A DNA stretch of 64,000 nucleotides from contig JBGVRO010000033.1 of NCBI GenBank assembly GCA_045128515.1, forward strand, positions 39,824 to 103,823, given 5' to 3'. Below are positions 23,079-33,472 of this stretch, one piece after another. This DNA is from UBA1740 sp045128515. Lineage in GTDB: Bacteria > Bacillota > Clostridia > Oscillospirales > CAG-272. The translations under genes and the position numbers were made by a program. Under the pieces are notes generated by a model that was not told where the DNA came from, searched no databases, and worked only from the letters and a program-made list of their open reading frames with translations. Numbering within the stretch: position 1 is the first letter of the stretch; each line of letters begins with the position of its first letter.

Positions 23079-25967
23079 TTAATTGAAATGAATGCCGGAG
23101 ATAGTAACGTCACCTGCGTGAGTTGCTGTTACCTCTGCCCAACCGCTATCTACGAAGAAGTAAAGAAGATCGGGGGCAAAATCGTAATCAAGGGATACAT
23201 TAGCACTTTCGCCTGCAGCAAGTGTAACCTTGGTCTCTGCTGCGCCGCCAGCACTGTTTTCAAGCTTAACAGTAATGTTAACAGTCTCAGTACCGTTGTT
23301 CTTGATAGTAACACCGGCAGATGTCTTGCCTGCAGCCTTATCCTGAATCCAGGTGTTAACGTTCTGGTAGGTGTTATCAGAAACTGCGGAATAAGTAATG
23401 CCGATAGAATTTACATACTGATCCTCTGTTGCAGAAAGAGTGTAGCACTCGTTGCCCTTGAAGGAAAGATACTCGCCCTCAACAGGTGCAGGCTCCTCAG
23501 GCTTGGGCTCCTCGTTAGCCACAACCTTACCAAGCTTAAGCTCGGAAATAGTAATATCACCTGTATTGAGTTCTGCGTCTGCCTCGTGAGTGGAGTCAAC
23601 GAAGAAGAATACCATCTGTGCAGTACCGGTGTACTCGAAGCTAACGACCTGCTCTGCGCCTGCAGCGATATCAACGTTCTGGTTAATAAGCTCTGCGCCT
23701 GCAGCATCCTTCATCTGTACCCAAACACTAACGGTTGCAGCACCGTGGTTTGTGAGCTTCATAGAGAATACGGAGCAGTCCTGAGACTTATCTTCAACCC
23801 AAATGTTGATGTTAGCCCAGGAATTCTGAGCCATATCTGTGTATGCTACTCTAACGTTGTTAGCATAAGTATCGGGGGTTGTAAGATTGTAAGCGTTCTC
23901 TGTCTTAAATTCTACGTAAAGATCGGTGTATTCGATCTCGGGCTTCTCCTCGGGAGGAACGATCATGCCATGACCACATTCGTCACAAATGTAATCGCCG
24001 TCGGCATCCTTGCAGGAGTGAGGAATCTCAGCTTCGCCTGCGAATGCGATATCGGAGATAACAACCTCTCCTGCGCTAATAACGGTATCCATGCTCCAAC
24101 CGGAGTCGATGAAGAAATAAAGCTTCTCTGCAACGCCTGTGAATGTACCGTTATAGGTCTTTTCTTCACCTGCAGGGATCTCCATCTTACCTTCCATAAG
24201 AGCAACTGCACCTGCAGCCTCGATCTTAACGGTGATGTAAGCAGTTGCCTCGCCGTTATTCTTGATCTTAAGGGAAACCTCAGACTTTCCTGCAGCAACG
24301 TCTGCAATATATGCCCAAACGTTCTCGTATGTATTAGTGGAAATGTGGGTGTACTCTACTCTGATAGAGCCGTCCTCGTTACCGTGTACACCGTAGCCGT
24401 CGGTTACGTTACCGCCAAGCTCAACGGTAGTACCACCGATAACGGTAGAAAGATTGCCGGAGGTGGGATCTGCGGGAGCGGGGGGAGGAGGAAGAGGCAT
24501 ATCTTCGCCACAACCGTCACACTTGCCGTCATTGTCAGCATCCTCGCACTTATGGGGAGCTACAACCTCACCAACTGCTGCAAACTTAATGTCCTCGATA
24601 GTAACATCACCCGAACGGAGAGTAGAATCGTTTCTGGAGGAGTCGATCATAAGCTGAAGCTTAATGCCGCCAACACCAAAGTGAACAACGAGCTCTGCAC
24701 TCTCGCCTGCGGGAATATCAAAGAAGGAGCCGCCCCAATCAAGGTCGGTTCTAACAGTCTCGCCATTCATAGTAGCGGAAATGTTACTTGCTGTATTATT
24801 ACCTGTAAGGGTAGGATCGTACATATTAACGCGAACGTTAACAGTTTCGGAACCGTTGTTGGTAACCTTAAGATGTACAAAATTCTTACCTGCAACTGCC
24901 TCGGTAACGTCCATTTCAACAGGCTTATAAGCGCTGCCGCTAACGTCGGTATAGGTTACGTTAGCCTTGTTGCCGTCGATTGCTACTATGTATTCGGGTG
25001 TAGTTGCAAATGTAGGAGCGATAGGCTCTATTGCAGACCAATCGATCTCATCGCCACCGTCTACGGGAGGAGTATCTACAGGAGGATTAAGGGGAGCACC
25101 ATCGGCACTTGTCTTGATCCACTGATATTCAGTGCCCTGATCCTTGGAATCGCCAACGTATGTGCCCATCCAACCCCAAGCTCTCTCGTTACCGCACCAA
25201 TAGTTGGTGAGGATTCTGCCTGCGGTAGAAGGAAGCTTTTCAACAACCTTAAGGTTGCCGCCAGCCTTAACAGAGGTGTCTGTGGTTACCTTGTAAACGG
25301 GAGCGCCGTCAACAAACCAGGTAATAGCATTTTCTTCCCAACGGAAGCCGTAGGTGTGGAACTCTTCAGAAGCGTCAAAGCCGAGGTCATACATATACTC
25401 GTTTCCGCCAACACCGTTAACGAAGAAATTGAACTGAACGTGAGTGGTATCGTTGCCAAGGAACTCAATGTCGATCTCGTCGTGAGCATTGGGAACACCG
25501 TCCTTAAGGTCGTAGGGACCTGTGCAAACGAAGAAGGTGCTTGCAGTACCGGGATTTGCAGAGGGCTTCATAGAAACCTCATAATCGCCGTAATGGTAGT
25601 AGTTCTGTGTACGAGCCTCACCTGCGGTGTAGCCGTACTCTACCTCTGCATCATTGATCCAAGCAGTAGCCTTTTCCTCGGTGATACCGAGTCTCATAAT
25701 GCCATTTTCATAATGCACGTTGTGCTTTTTCCATACAACGTTGAAAACGTCGCCGTTAGACCAGCCGTCGGACTCAAAGAGCACGTCGGGGTTTGCTCCA
25801 TCGGCAAAGTTAATAAGTGATTCAGCGTTAAGAGATTCGTCGGTAAGCTCAACGTTGGGGTTGATGATACCGGTTACGAAATCTTTCACGCGATTTACAA
25901 CGCTACAGCTTGTAAGCGCTATAACCATCACGAGTGTTAACGCGATAATGCTAACAATTCTTTTCAT
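23079..25967 (-). CDS. Modular GH16 lichenase lipoprotein
   Basis: This 962-residue lipoprotein (lipobox LTSC, Cys21) has a GH16 domain at about 50-290. The catalytic motif DEIDIEFLG has Glu164, Asp166 and Glu168, followed by NDTTHVQFN and an FVNGVGGNEY loop as in Bacillus lichenases (beta-1,3-1,4-glucanase). Four beta-rich repeat modules follow (about 320-465, 505-645, 680-815, 840-962). They share NNGxxTVxVxV, a glycine/alanine-rich AAG turn, and ending LYFFVDSGW-type strands, and are probably carbohydrate-binding. Two linkers carry the pattern HxCxDADxDxxCDxCG. It should cut mixed-linkage glucan at the cell surface. AGGAGG precedes the ATG. Confidence 0.85.
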   Translation of the reverse strand: MKRIVSIIALTLVMVIALTSCSVVNRVKDFVTGIINPNVELTDESLNAESLINFADGANPDVLFESDGWSNGDVFNVVWKKHNVHYENGIMRLGITEEKATAWINDAEVEYGYTAGEARTQNYYHYGDYEVSMKPSANPGTASTFFVCTGPYDLKDGVPNAHDEIDIEFLGNDTTHVQFNFFVNGVGGNEYMYDLGFDASEEFHTYGFRWEENAITWFVDGAPVYKVTTDTSVKAGGNLKVVEKLPSTAGRILTNYWCGNERAWGWMGTYVGDSKDQGTEYQWIKTSADGAPLNPPVDTPPVDGGDEIDWSAIEPIAPTFATTPEYIVAIDGNKANVTYTDVSGSAYKPVEMDVTEAVAGKNFVHLKVTNNGSETVNVRVNMYDPTLTGNNTASNISATMNGETVRTDLDWGGSFFDIPAGESAELVVHFGVGGIKLQLMIDSSRNDSTLRSGDVTIEDIKFAAVGEVVAPHKCEDADNDGKCDGCGEDMPLPPPPAPADPTSGNLSTVIGGTTVELGGNVTDGYGVHGNEDGSIRVEYTHISTNTYENVWAYIADVAAGKSEVSLKIKNNGEATAYITVKIEAAGAVALMEGKMEIPAGEEKTYNGTFTGVAEKLYFFIDSGWSMDTVISAGEVVISDIAFAGEAEIPHSCKDADGDYICDECGHGMIVPPEEKPEIEYTDLYVEFKTENAYNLTTPDTYANNVRVAYTDMAQNSWANINIWVEDKSQDCSVFSMKLTNHGAATVSVWVQMKDAAGAELINQNVDIAAGAEQVVSFEYTGTAQMVFFFVDSTHEADAELNTGDITISELKLGKVVANEEPKPEEPAPVEGEYLSFKGNECYTLSATEDQYVNSIGITYSAVSDNTYQNVNTWIQDKAAGKTSAGVTIKNNGTETVNITVKLENSAGGAAETKVTLAAGESANVSLDYDFAPDLLYFFVDSGWAEVTATHAGDVTISGIHFN

Positions 25968-25994
25968 ATTATCCTCCTAAAAGTGTAAAATAAT

Positions 25995-26768
25995 TTATTT
26001 ATCTCCGGTGTCAACATGCGCCGGTTGATAACCAAACCAAAGATATTCTGCATATACGGGAACGTCTTCACCGTCAAATTTCCCTGCCCAGTCGGCATTG
26101 CTGTCTGCAACGTTCCACAGGTTAACCATAATGTTTCCCGGTGTAGAGGGCATATCACCCACAACCTTGTACACCGCTCTGCCGTCTACGTACCAGGTAA
26201 TCGAATCCGCCTGCCAATCGAATGCATATTCGTGAAAGTCCTCCGAGGCATCAAAGCCGAGATTATAAACGTACTCGTGACCTCCGACTCCGTTCTTAAA
26301 ATAATTAAACTGCACCCTTGTCGTATCGTCACCCAAGAACTCGATATCTATCTCATCCCAGGGACGGCCGGTGTACGTGAAGAAGGAGGAGATTACTCCG
26401 GAGCATGATGCCGCCTTCATCTTTACAGAATAAAATCCAAAGGAGCATCTCTCCCAATTTCTGTACTCTGCCCCTGCAAAGCCTCCGTCATCCCTCTCGG
26501 TAAGCGCAAGGGTAAGCTTTCCGTCGGCTATAACAGCGTGATCTCTTCTGAACGAGCAGTTGAATGGGTGTCCGTTGCCCCTGTCATCTCTTGCCCAAAA
26601 TCCCTCGGGCGAGCCGAGAGAAAAATTTGCTATTTTATCCTCTTCAAGCGTAAATCTGCTCTCACCGCTTCCCATAGAAGGAAGTACGATTCCGTCCGAG
26701 TGCGGTGTGCAGGAGCTTAAAATCAGGATTATTGCAACCAATGCAAAAATCAGTCTTTTTATCTTCAT
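25995..26768 (-). CDS. GH16 lichenase (beta-1,3-1,4-glucanase), lipoprotein
   Basis: This 257-residue lipoprotein (LILSSC, Cys20) consists of one GH16 domain. The catalytic motif WDEIDIEFLG has Glu139, Asp141 and Glu143, followed by DDTTRVQFNYF and FDWQADSITWYVDG, as in Bacillus lichenases. It is the first gene of the beta-glucan operon and is followed after 27 bases by the modular GH16. The two enzymes are clearly related and may act on soluble and bound substrate respectively. Confidence 0.88.
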   Translation of the reverse strand: MKIKRLIFALVAIILILSSCTPHSDGIVLPSMGSGESRFTLEEDKIANFSLGSPEGFWARDDRGNGHPFNCSFRRDHAVIADGKLTLALTERDDGGFAGAEYRNWERCSFGFYSVKMKAASCSGVISSFFTYTGRPWDEIDIEFLGDDTTRVQFNYFKNGVGGHEYVYNLGFDASEDFHEYAFDWQADSITWYVDGRAVYKVVGDMPSTPGNIMVNLWNVADSNADWAGKFDGEDVPVYAEYLWFGYQPAHVDTGDK

Positions 26769-26881
26769 ATTATTCGGTTTCTCCGCAATGTGGGGGCATA
26801 ATTAAGCCCCCACATATGTCATTCAAGCCTTTACTTTGTTGAAATCCGCTTTTTTACATAGCAGATGATTTTGTTAATTTA

Positions 26882-26910
26882 ATTATACACTGTTACTCTG
26901 CATATGTAAA
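26882..26910 (-). promoter_or_regulatory. Promoter of the beta-glucan operon
   Basis: TTTACA (26910-26905) and TATAAT (26887-26882) on the minus strand, 17-base spacer, about 110 bases before the first GH16 gene. No clear operator was seen in the leader. Confidence 0.65.
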
Positions 26911-27033
26911 TAGAATTTGAGTAATAAAATGTATTTTTTTAAGTAAAACGCGCAAAATGTTTTAATTATATCAATCTCTTTTGTTGAGATTGCACAAAAG
27001 AGAAAATAGTGGCTCATTTTTAAGAAAAAATAA

Positions 27034-27064
27034 AAACCAAGGTCAAATTACTCGACCTTGGTTT
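27034..27064 (-). terminator. Terminator of the 847-residue lipoprotein gene
   Basis: AAACCAAGGTC/GACCTTGGTTT, followed on the minus strand by TTATTTTTTC. Confidence 0.75.
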
Positions 27065-27085
27065 TAGGTTACTAAATAATTAATG

Positions 27086-29629
27086 TTATAGAGGAATGAT
27101 CCTTAAGTTAACCGTGCCCGATTCGTAGCCCTCAAGATAGATCTCAAAATAAGGGCCAAACCACGCGCTGGTGATATTAACGGTATCTCCGTTATTAATG
27201 GGTGTACCGCTTACGGTAACGGTGGCACCAGGATTATCCCAAAGGAAAATGAATTTTCCTGTTATACCAGCAAGGTAGAAATATGCGTAGGTATTTTCCT
27301 CAATGTCAAACATATTTTCCGCACTGCCGTCTATCACGAAAGCATTGCCATAATAAACCTGCTTTGCATCTTCAACGAATGAAGCGGTAAATTCTGCAGT
27401 CTCTGTAACGTCATCACTCTCAATATAGAAATATACCGTATCACCTGCAAATAGGTGGGTCGAGATGCTTTCTGTAGTTGTATGCGACTGGTCTGCAAAA
27501 TCAACGACACCCCAGCTTAAACCACTACCACCCGAAAGCGTAATGACGCCGCTCTTATCAGCCTTGTAAATAAAATACATTCCGTTAGAGCTGCCGATCT
27601 CAGCGCTATTGCTTCCGAGAGAGATAATATGAGGCATATTTACACTGCCGTCTGTTGTGATCTCCCCTTCCTCAATGGAAGCAGAGAAATTGATCTCAGC
27701 CTCGCTATCGCTGTCAAACATCACAAATCCCACGTAATATTTCCTTCCCTGCACAACGTCAAGAGAAAGAGTATCCTCACCGGAAATATCGAAGTTAATA
27801 ACCGCCGCTATCATAATAGTAACGCCGGGTGTTGTTGAAGTTACGGTAAGCTTTCCCGTCTTATCGGCATAGAACTGATACCACACGGTCTGATAATTTC
27901 CCATGTAATTTGCAACAGTATTCTCGCCAAGCGTGTACCAGATGGGATTTTTAACGTGTCCTGCAGGATACTGATACTCGGGAGTAATGGTATAATTTCC
28001 ACCGTAGGCAATGAACTCAAGATTGATCTCAACGGTATAGGTTACCTGTGCATCAAGAACGTATAGCTCGTACTTATTCTTCTTCGCTTCATTACCGTTT
28101 GGTCTATAAATTGCATTAACAAAGAGATGATTGCTTATAAAATCATAAACGCCGCTGTTCACAGGAGTGAACTTAACGTACATTTTATCATAAATCAGAT
28201 CCTGCTGTGTGACGACAAAGCTATTCTCCACCTCATCAACCATAGTTCCTTTGATCTCAGTAACCTCACCGAGACCCGAATCCGAACCGTCTCCTCCGGG
28301 AGGATCGGTAGAAAGCATATACTCGGTAGCATTATAGGACGCATATGTGGGAACATTTCCGACAAGCGTTAATGTACCCGAAAGCGGATGCAGAGCATCT
28401 CCGTTCTCGTCAAAGAGAGAAACGATGCCGTCGTTAATAAAGTAGGTGGCATTTATAGTATTCGGACCTGTCAGGTGGTGATAATAATCAAACACAACCG
28501 TTCCGACAGATGAATCAATAACAAGTGTAAGCAGCTGATTACCAAAAGCGTCGGTGCCGTAATAGGTTCCGCTGATATCTACGAGATCATCGTTATTTTC
28601 CGGCTCTTCGATAGGTGGATCACAGGGTTCAAATGACCATTTAATGATCCAATCCTGTATTAATGATGACGCAATGTAGAACTCATAGGTAGAGTGGGGA
28701 GCGATATACACTGTAAAGCTGCATTCTTTTGGCACATAATTTGCGTGCAAAGAATCAACCACCGGTCCGCGCCCATTATTATCAACGCTCCACGCGCCGA
28801 GCTCCGCAGGAAGATGGAAGGTATATTCTCCACCTTCATTAGAAGTAAACCTTACCACATCGACCCAACAGTAATTATCAGTAGTGGTTGCGTATATCGA
28901 ATCGGGATCATGTGGAACATAGTTAGGGTCAGCTTCATTACAAACCGTGCATACGCCCTCGATATAACTATGACCCAAGGGGTTGATCTCTCTCTGTGGC
29001 TCGGTTATCTCACCGCAGGTGGTACAATGCTTTCCACCGATAAGACCAACCTGACTGCATGTAGGCTCTGTGGGAGGGATAGCTTCCTCGGTATGACCGA
29101 AAGCACTGACAACCTCGGTATAAGAATCCTGACACAGGCTACAGGTGAACTTGTTTTCGCCGTCTACGGTACATCCTGCATTAGAAAGGACCTCGCATAT
29201 ATACTGATGACTACAGGGGATATTATCATTTACGTCATCATTTACGCTATCATTTTTATCATCATTAACGCTATTATTTGTATCATCATTAACGTTATCA
29301 TTTTCGTCATCAGAGTTATTCTTTCCCTCGCTGTCGGTGACGTTTCCGTCGCCGTTCGTATCATCCTCATCTGTAATATCAGAATCGGGTACAAATCCGC
29401 ATATCTCACAGCTTCCGTTTACTACACTGTGCTCGGCAAGGCCGTAAGTAGCATAAAGGCAATCCACTCCGTCGCTACAAGTAGCCTGATGCCAATGGTG
29501 GGTATCGTCATGTAGCCACTCGGATGAATACGAGTGAGTATGGCTTTGCTGCTTATTACAAGAAAACAAAACGGCAGTGCAAAGCAAAATCAAAATGAAA
29601 AGCAATACAAGCTTGATTTTCGCCTTCAT
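27086..29629 (-). CDS. Large surface lipoprotein with His/Cys repeats
   Basis: This 847-residue lipoprotein (LFSC, Cys24) opens with HTHSYSSEWLHDDTHHWHQA and a CEICG motif. An 80-residue D/N-rich linker (NDD repeats) follows, then a second Cys block (CSLCQDSY...HCTTCGEI...CTVCNEADP). Several beta-sandwich domains make up the rest, with recurrent GxYTITPEY- and YYVGFVMFDS-like strands. The same H...HWH and CxxCG segments occur in the next lipoprotein. No enzymatic motif is seen; a surface adhesion or binding role is likely. It is a single gene with its own terminator. Confidence 0.7.
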   Translation of the reverse strand: MKAKIKLVLLFILILLCTAVLFSCNKQQSHTHSYSSEWLHDDTHHWHQATCSDGVDCLYATYGLAEHSVVNGSCEICGFVPDSDITDEDDTNGDGNVTDSEGKNNSDDENDNVNDDTNNSVNDDKNDSVNDDVNDNIPCSHQYICEVLSNAGCTVDGENKFTCSLCQDSYTEVVSAFGHTEEAIPPTEPTCSQVGLIGGKHCTTCGEITEPQREINPLGHSYIEGVCTVCNEADPNYVPHDPDSIYATTTDNYCWVDVVRFTSNEGGEYTFHLPAELGAWSVDNNGRGPVVDSLHANYVPKECSFTVYIAPHSTYEFYIASSLIQDWIIKWSFEPCDPPIEEPENNDDLVDISGTYYGTDAFGNQLLTLVIDSSVGTVVFDYYHHLTGPNTINATYFINDGIVSLFDENGDALHPLSGTLTLVGNVPTYASYNATEYMLSTDPPGGDGSDSGLGEVTEIKGTMVDEVENSFVVTQQDLIYDKMYVKFTPVNSGVYDFISNHLFVNAIYRPNGNEAKKNKYELYVLDAQVTYTVEINLEFIAYGGNYTITPEYQYPAGHVKNPIWYTLGENTVANYMGNYQTVWYQFYADKTGKLTVTSTTPGVTIMIAAVINFDISGEDTLSLDVVQGRKYYVGFVMFDSDSEAEINFSASIEEGEITTDGSVNMPHIISLGSNSAEIGSSNGMYFIYKADKSGVITLSGGSGLSWGVVDFADQSHTTTESISTHLFAGDTVYFYIESDDVTETAEFTASFVEDAKQVYYGNAFVIDGSAENMFDIEENTYAYFYLAGITGKFIFLWDNPGATVTVSGTPINNGDTVNITSAWFGPYFEIYLEGYESGTVNLRIIPL

Positions 29630-29783
29630 AACGACACCCTCCTTTCATAAATAAATAATATATATATTATATAGCAACATTGTTAAATTTGCAATAGTTT
29701 TTCAGACAAATTTCATTTTTATACTATTTGTACATATATTTAAATCATTTTATGCCATATTGAACAAATATTTATGCAAAAAA

Positions 29784-29809
29784 AGACCGCACTCCGAAGA
29801 GTGCGGTCT
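29784..29809 (-). terminator. Terminator of the 1209-residue lipoprotein gene
   Basis: AGACCGCACTC-CGAA-GAGTGCGGTCT, followed on the minus strand by TTTTTTT. Confidence 0.85.
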
Positions 29810-29842
29810 AACGTTTATAACGAAATTAACGTTGTTATGCTA

Positions 29843-32800
29843 TTAGACAGTCTCAGAAGAGCCTGCTGCGGGAGCGATATGCACGATAATTTCCTTGCCC
29901 GCATCGTCATTGCTCCAACCAAAAAGTCTGAGCTTAAGCTCCTGACCTGCGGAGAGAGTGATGGTGTAAGGAAGCTCGGCATCAATTCTTGTCCAGGAAT
30001 CTGATGCTGCATCGTAGTACTGAAGGTAAGTCTTAACGATTGCATCATAGCCTGTAGCGGTGATAACGTAATCGCAAGAGCCTGCAGCAACGAAGGTCTG
30101 CTCTTCAGACTTTGCCATATTGCCGCCGGGAGCGGTAAAGGAAAGGTCAGCGCTGTTAGGCTCGCCCTCTTCAACACTGCCGCCACCCTGTGCAACCTTC
30201 TCAGCAAGGTTAACAACTACGTCGCCTGTTGTCCAGTCCTCGGTAGAAACGATGATCTCGGCGCTTGCACCTGCAACAAGGCTGATCTCAAGCTTCTCGC
30301 CTGCGAAGTAGTTAGAGTAGTCATAAATTACAACTGCGTTAGCACCGGGAGTGATAACGTAGGTAATCGCCTCGGTAGCGTTAAGAACAAGTGTAGTACC
30401 GTTCCAAGTATCGGTAACGTTAACGGTGTTGTCACCAAGCTGGAGAGTAGGAGTAGCAGGAACTACGGGCTCATCTTCTACTACATAGGGAGCAAGAAGC
30501 CATCCTCTGCCGTAGTAGAGGCTACCTGTATAAAGGTCTACATAGAAGTAACCGTACTCTGTTGTGATAGAACCTGTCGCGGGAGAATAGTTGTACTCGA
30601 AGGACGCGGGAAGACCCATGTAAAGATCGTCACGAACAACGGTGATAAGACCGTTGTTGAAGGTAACAACGAATGCCTGACCATCCTGAGGCTGGTAAGC
30701 ATATGTGCCGTTAAGAGTAGCGTTTGCTGCTGCCTGGTCGTTGTTGTCACCGCCATCGTCGGGCTCGGTTACCTCTGCATCCTTAATGGAAACGCTGATA
30801 ACTACCTTTTCAGCAGTAACAGACTCCATTACAACCCACATAGCAAGAGTCTCGCCTGCCTTAACGGTGAAGGTGTACTCCTTGTTTTCTTCAGCATACT
30901 TAGCAGCCCAGCTCTTAGAGTAAAGCTCAGCGATGTCTGCCTTGATTGTTACGGTGATATCCTTGTCAGAACCGAAGGAAACAAGGTATCCGGGGTAGGT
31001 ATTAACGTCAGTGAGGAAATAGTGATTGGACTCTGTGATCACGAATGGATCAGCAGAAGCGCCTGTGCCGGGGAGAGTTGTGATGTCGGTTGCTTCAACA
31101 GGCTCCTCGGAAGCGCCGCCGATTACGATGTTGTATCCGAGAATAGTCTCGATCATATCGGGATTGGTCTCGTAGTCAACGTAGTAGTGAGTAAGAGAGA
31201 TGGAATAAGAACCGTCGTTGTTGTCGGTTACGGTGAAGGTGAAGTAAAGGTCAAAGCCTTCGCCGTATACGTTAGCAAGGTACATACCAAGATCGTAGTT
31301 GGTGTAAAGACCGATGCTGTAACCGGTGAATTCGTACCAACCAAGAACAGCTTCCTTAAGCTCGTCTACAACAAACTCGGGATACTCATCATTACCGCCG
31401 TCACCTGTACCGGGATCTACAGCCTCGGGAATAGTAACCTCAAGCTCGCATGCGGTATCAGCAGCAACGCCGAACATAGAAAGCATACCGAAGGTCAAGG
31501 TGTACTCACCCTCTGCAAGAGTGTAGGTGTAATCATCATTCTGTGCAACTGCGTTGCCGTTTGCATCAACAACACCGGCAACGAAGAGGTTACCGGAAGC
31601 AAACTTGTAGTTACCTGCAACAGTAATAGTAAGCTTTCTGGTTGCAGTATTTGCAGAAATCTCATCTGCAGAGAAATAAAGAGTGTTTACACCGCTTACA
31701 ATAACGGTGTCATAGCTAACCTCTGGATTAGGCTCATCGGTCTCACCGTCATAGGGGAGAAGCTCGCCACTGATACCCATAGCATCGTTGGTTGCGGTAT
31801 AAGAACCGGACTCAGAGTTATGAGTAAAGTTGAATACATAAGAATTATTGTCTTCATCAACGATATTAACGATTGCAACATTGTCGATAACGATAGCGGA
31901 AAGGTCATAGATATGTTCTGAATAACCTGCCTTTTCAACTGCAGTACCGGTACCATCCTCATTAATATTGAAGATGTATGTAATGGTACCATACCAGTTG
32001 GAAACCTCAAGTTTCCAAGAACCAACAAATGCCTCCACAGAGCCAAGATCTACCTTTTCAAAGGAAACCTTGAAAGGAACCGCCTCAGCCACCTCGTTGC
32101 GATCGGAAACGGCAATATATACTACACTACCCTTAGTAGCGAAATATTCAATAGAACCACCGCCCTGGTTATCATTAAGAGCATATATATCGGTTCCAAT
32201 CTTAATCCAAACAGAACCATCTGCCCAATCACTGGAAACGGTTACATAACCGTTATCAAGTGCAGTATACTGATAAAATACAAGGCCTGCTGCATCGGTG
32301 GTATAATCACCGGTCTGCGGAAGAATGTAGGGCTCAGAATAGGTTCCGTTTCCGCTTGTAGAAGGACCGGAGGGATTATCCTCTACCTTAACAAGGGTCT
32401 TAGTAGTTACCTCGATCTTTGCGTAGTAGTTGTTACCAACCTGGTTACCGATGTAGTAAGAGCCTGCCTCGGGAAGCTCAAAGGTATCGATAAGTAGTTC
32501 GCCCTTAGCAACCTCCTCGGTCTTAGCAGAAACAGCAACGAAGTCCTTGCTGGTCTTGGTTACGTCCTGAATAGCAACGTATCTGCCAGCATCACCGGCA
32601 ACCCACCAGATCTTAACGGTAGCTGCACTGTTAACGGTAATTTCCATACCGGTCTTGGTTACTTTGCCGTCCTTCCAGTTGATCTTACCGTTAAGAGAAA
32701 GTCTCTTGGTTGCCTCAAAGCCATCCTCGAATACCTTAGCGGAGTGATTATCCGCATCGAAGTAATCAATTTTAGTTCCGCTCTTGCAAATAACGGTAAA

Positions 32801-33472
32801 GAAGCCGTCAGTACCAAGGTAACGAAGCTCACCGTCAGTAGTGGATGAGAACTCCTCAAGTTCATCAGGAAGAAGAGTATATACTACTTCTGCCCACTCA
32901 TAACCTTCTGCAATGTTACCACATCCGAAGGTGCAAAGGCCGTCAACAAACTCGTGAGGAATGGTATCAATCACGGACTGAGCCTTAAGTATTGTACCAC
33001 AAACAGAGCACTTTTCACCCTTGCCAAGACCGGTCTCGGTACAGGTGGGCTCTACAGCCTCAAGCTTTTCAATAGTGTGATCAGCGATAGCAATTTCCTT
33101 GGTGTAGCTGTAGCCACAGTCGGTACAGGTGAACTTCTTCTCACCAGCCTCGGTACATGTAGCCTCCTTAACTACCTCAGAGGTCATTGCCTCGTGAGTA
33201 CATACAGGGGTTTCTTCTTCAGGCTTTTCGTAGCCACATACGCTACAAACGCCCTCAGCAAATGTATGTGCAGCAACATCTGCGGGCTCTGCGTCGTCGC
33301 AAAGTGCTGCGTGCCAGTGGTTAGTCGCGTCGCTGGACCAATCTGCACTGTATTCGTGCTCGTGGGGCTTGATCTTGTCAATAACACCGCCCAGCACGTC
33401 GCAGGAAGCGAGAGTGAGTACCATAACGGCAAGAACGAGAACAGCCACAAGAAGCTTAAAGTTTCTCTTCAT
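29843..33472 (-). CDS. Very large surface lipoprotein with His/Cys repeats
   Basis: This 1209-residue lipoprotein (LASC, Cys24) starts with HEHEYSADWSSDATNHWHAA and a chain of Cys motifs (CSVCGYEKP, CTEAGEKKFTCTDCGYSY, CSVCGTIL). At least five beta-sandwich modules follow, with repeated SYSISLTHYYVD- and KTYLQYYDA-like patterns. The N-terminal repeats are related to those of the 847-residue protein. No catalytic motif is visible. It is probably a cell-surface binding protein expressed on its own, with AAAGGAGG before the ATG. Confidence 0.7.
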   Translation of the reverse strand: MKRNFKLLVAVLVLAVMVLTLASCDVLGGVIDKIKPHEHEYSADWSSDATNHWHAALCDDAEPADVAAHTFAEGVCSVCGYEKPEEETPVCTHEAMTSEVVKEATCTEAGEKKFTCTDCGYSYTKEIAIADHTIEKLEAVEPTCTETGLGKGEKCSVCGTILKAQSVIDTIPHEFVDGLCTFGCGNIAEGYEWAEVVYTLLPDELEEFSSTTDGELRYLGTDGFFTVICKSGTKIDYFDADNHSAKVFEDGFEATKRLSLNGKINWKDGKVTKTGMEITVNSAATVKIWWVAGDAGRYVAIQDVTKTSKDFVAVSAKTEEVAKGELLIDTFELPEAGSYYIGNQVGNNYYAKIEVTTKTLVKVEDNPSGPSTSGNGTYSEPYILPQTGDYTTDAAGLVFYQYTALDNGYVTVSSDWADGSVWIKIGTDIYALNDNQGGGSIEYFATKGSVVYIAVSDRNEVAEAVPFKVSFEKVDLGSVEAFVGSWKLEVSNWYGTITYIFNINEDGTGTAVEKAGYSEHIYDLSAIVIDNVAIVNIVDEDNNSYVFNFTHNSESGSYTATNDAMGISGELLPYDGETDEPNPEVSYDTVIVSGVNTLYFSADEISANTATRKLTITVAGNYKFASGNLFVAGVVDANGNAVAQNDDYTYTLAEGEYTLTFGMLSMFGVAADTACELEVTIPEAVDPGTGDGGNDEYPEFVVDELKEAVLGWYEFTGYSIGLYTNYDLGMYLANVYGEGFDLYFTFTVTDNNDGSYSISLTHYYVDYETNPDMIETILGYNIVIGGASEEPVEATDITTLPGTGASADPFVITESNHYFLTDVNTYPGYLVSFGSDKDITVTIKADIAELYSKSWAAKYAEENKEYTFTVKAGETLAMWVVMESVTAEKVVISVSIKDAEVTEPDDGGDNNDQAAANATLNGTYAYQPQDGQAFVVTFNNGLITVVRDDLYMGLPASFEYNYSPATGSITTEYGYFYVDLYTGSLYYGRGWLLAPYVVEDEPVVPATPTLQLGDNTVNVTDTWNGTTLVLNATEAITYVITPGANAVVIYDYSNYFAGEKLEISLVAGASAEIIVSTEDWTTGDVVVNLAEKVAQGGGSVEEGEPNSADLSFTAPGGNMAKSEEQTFVAAGSCDYVITATGYDAIVKTYLQYYDAASDSWTRIDAELPYTITLSAGQELKLRLFGWSNDDAGKEIIVHIAPAAGSSETV

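Noticed and set aside
23088..25820. Plus-strand open frame of 910 codons opposite the modular GH16 gene
   Set aside because: The minus-strand frame has a lipoprotein signal, GH16 catalytic motif and operon context; the plus frame is cysteine-rich shadow without start signals.
29220..29340. Short tandem repeats (ATCATTTACGCTATCATTT-like) as a possible CRISPR array
   Set aside because: They encode the D/N-rich linker of the lipoprotein in frame; unit length is irregular and there are no spacers.
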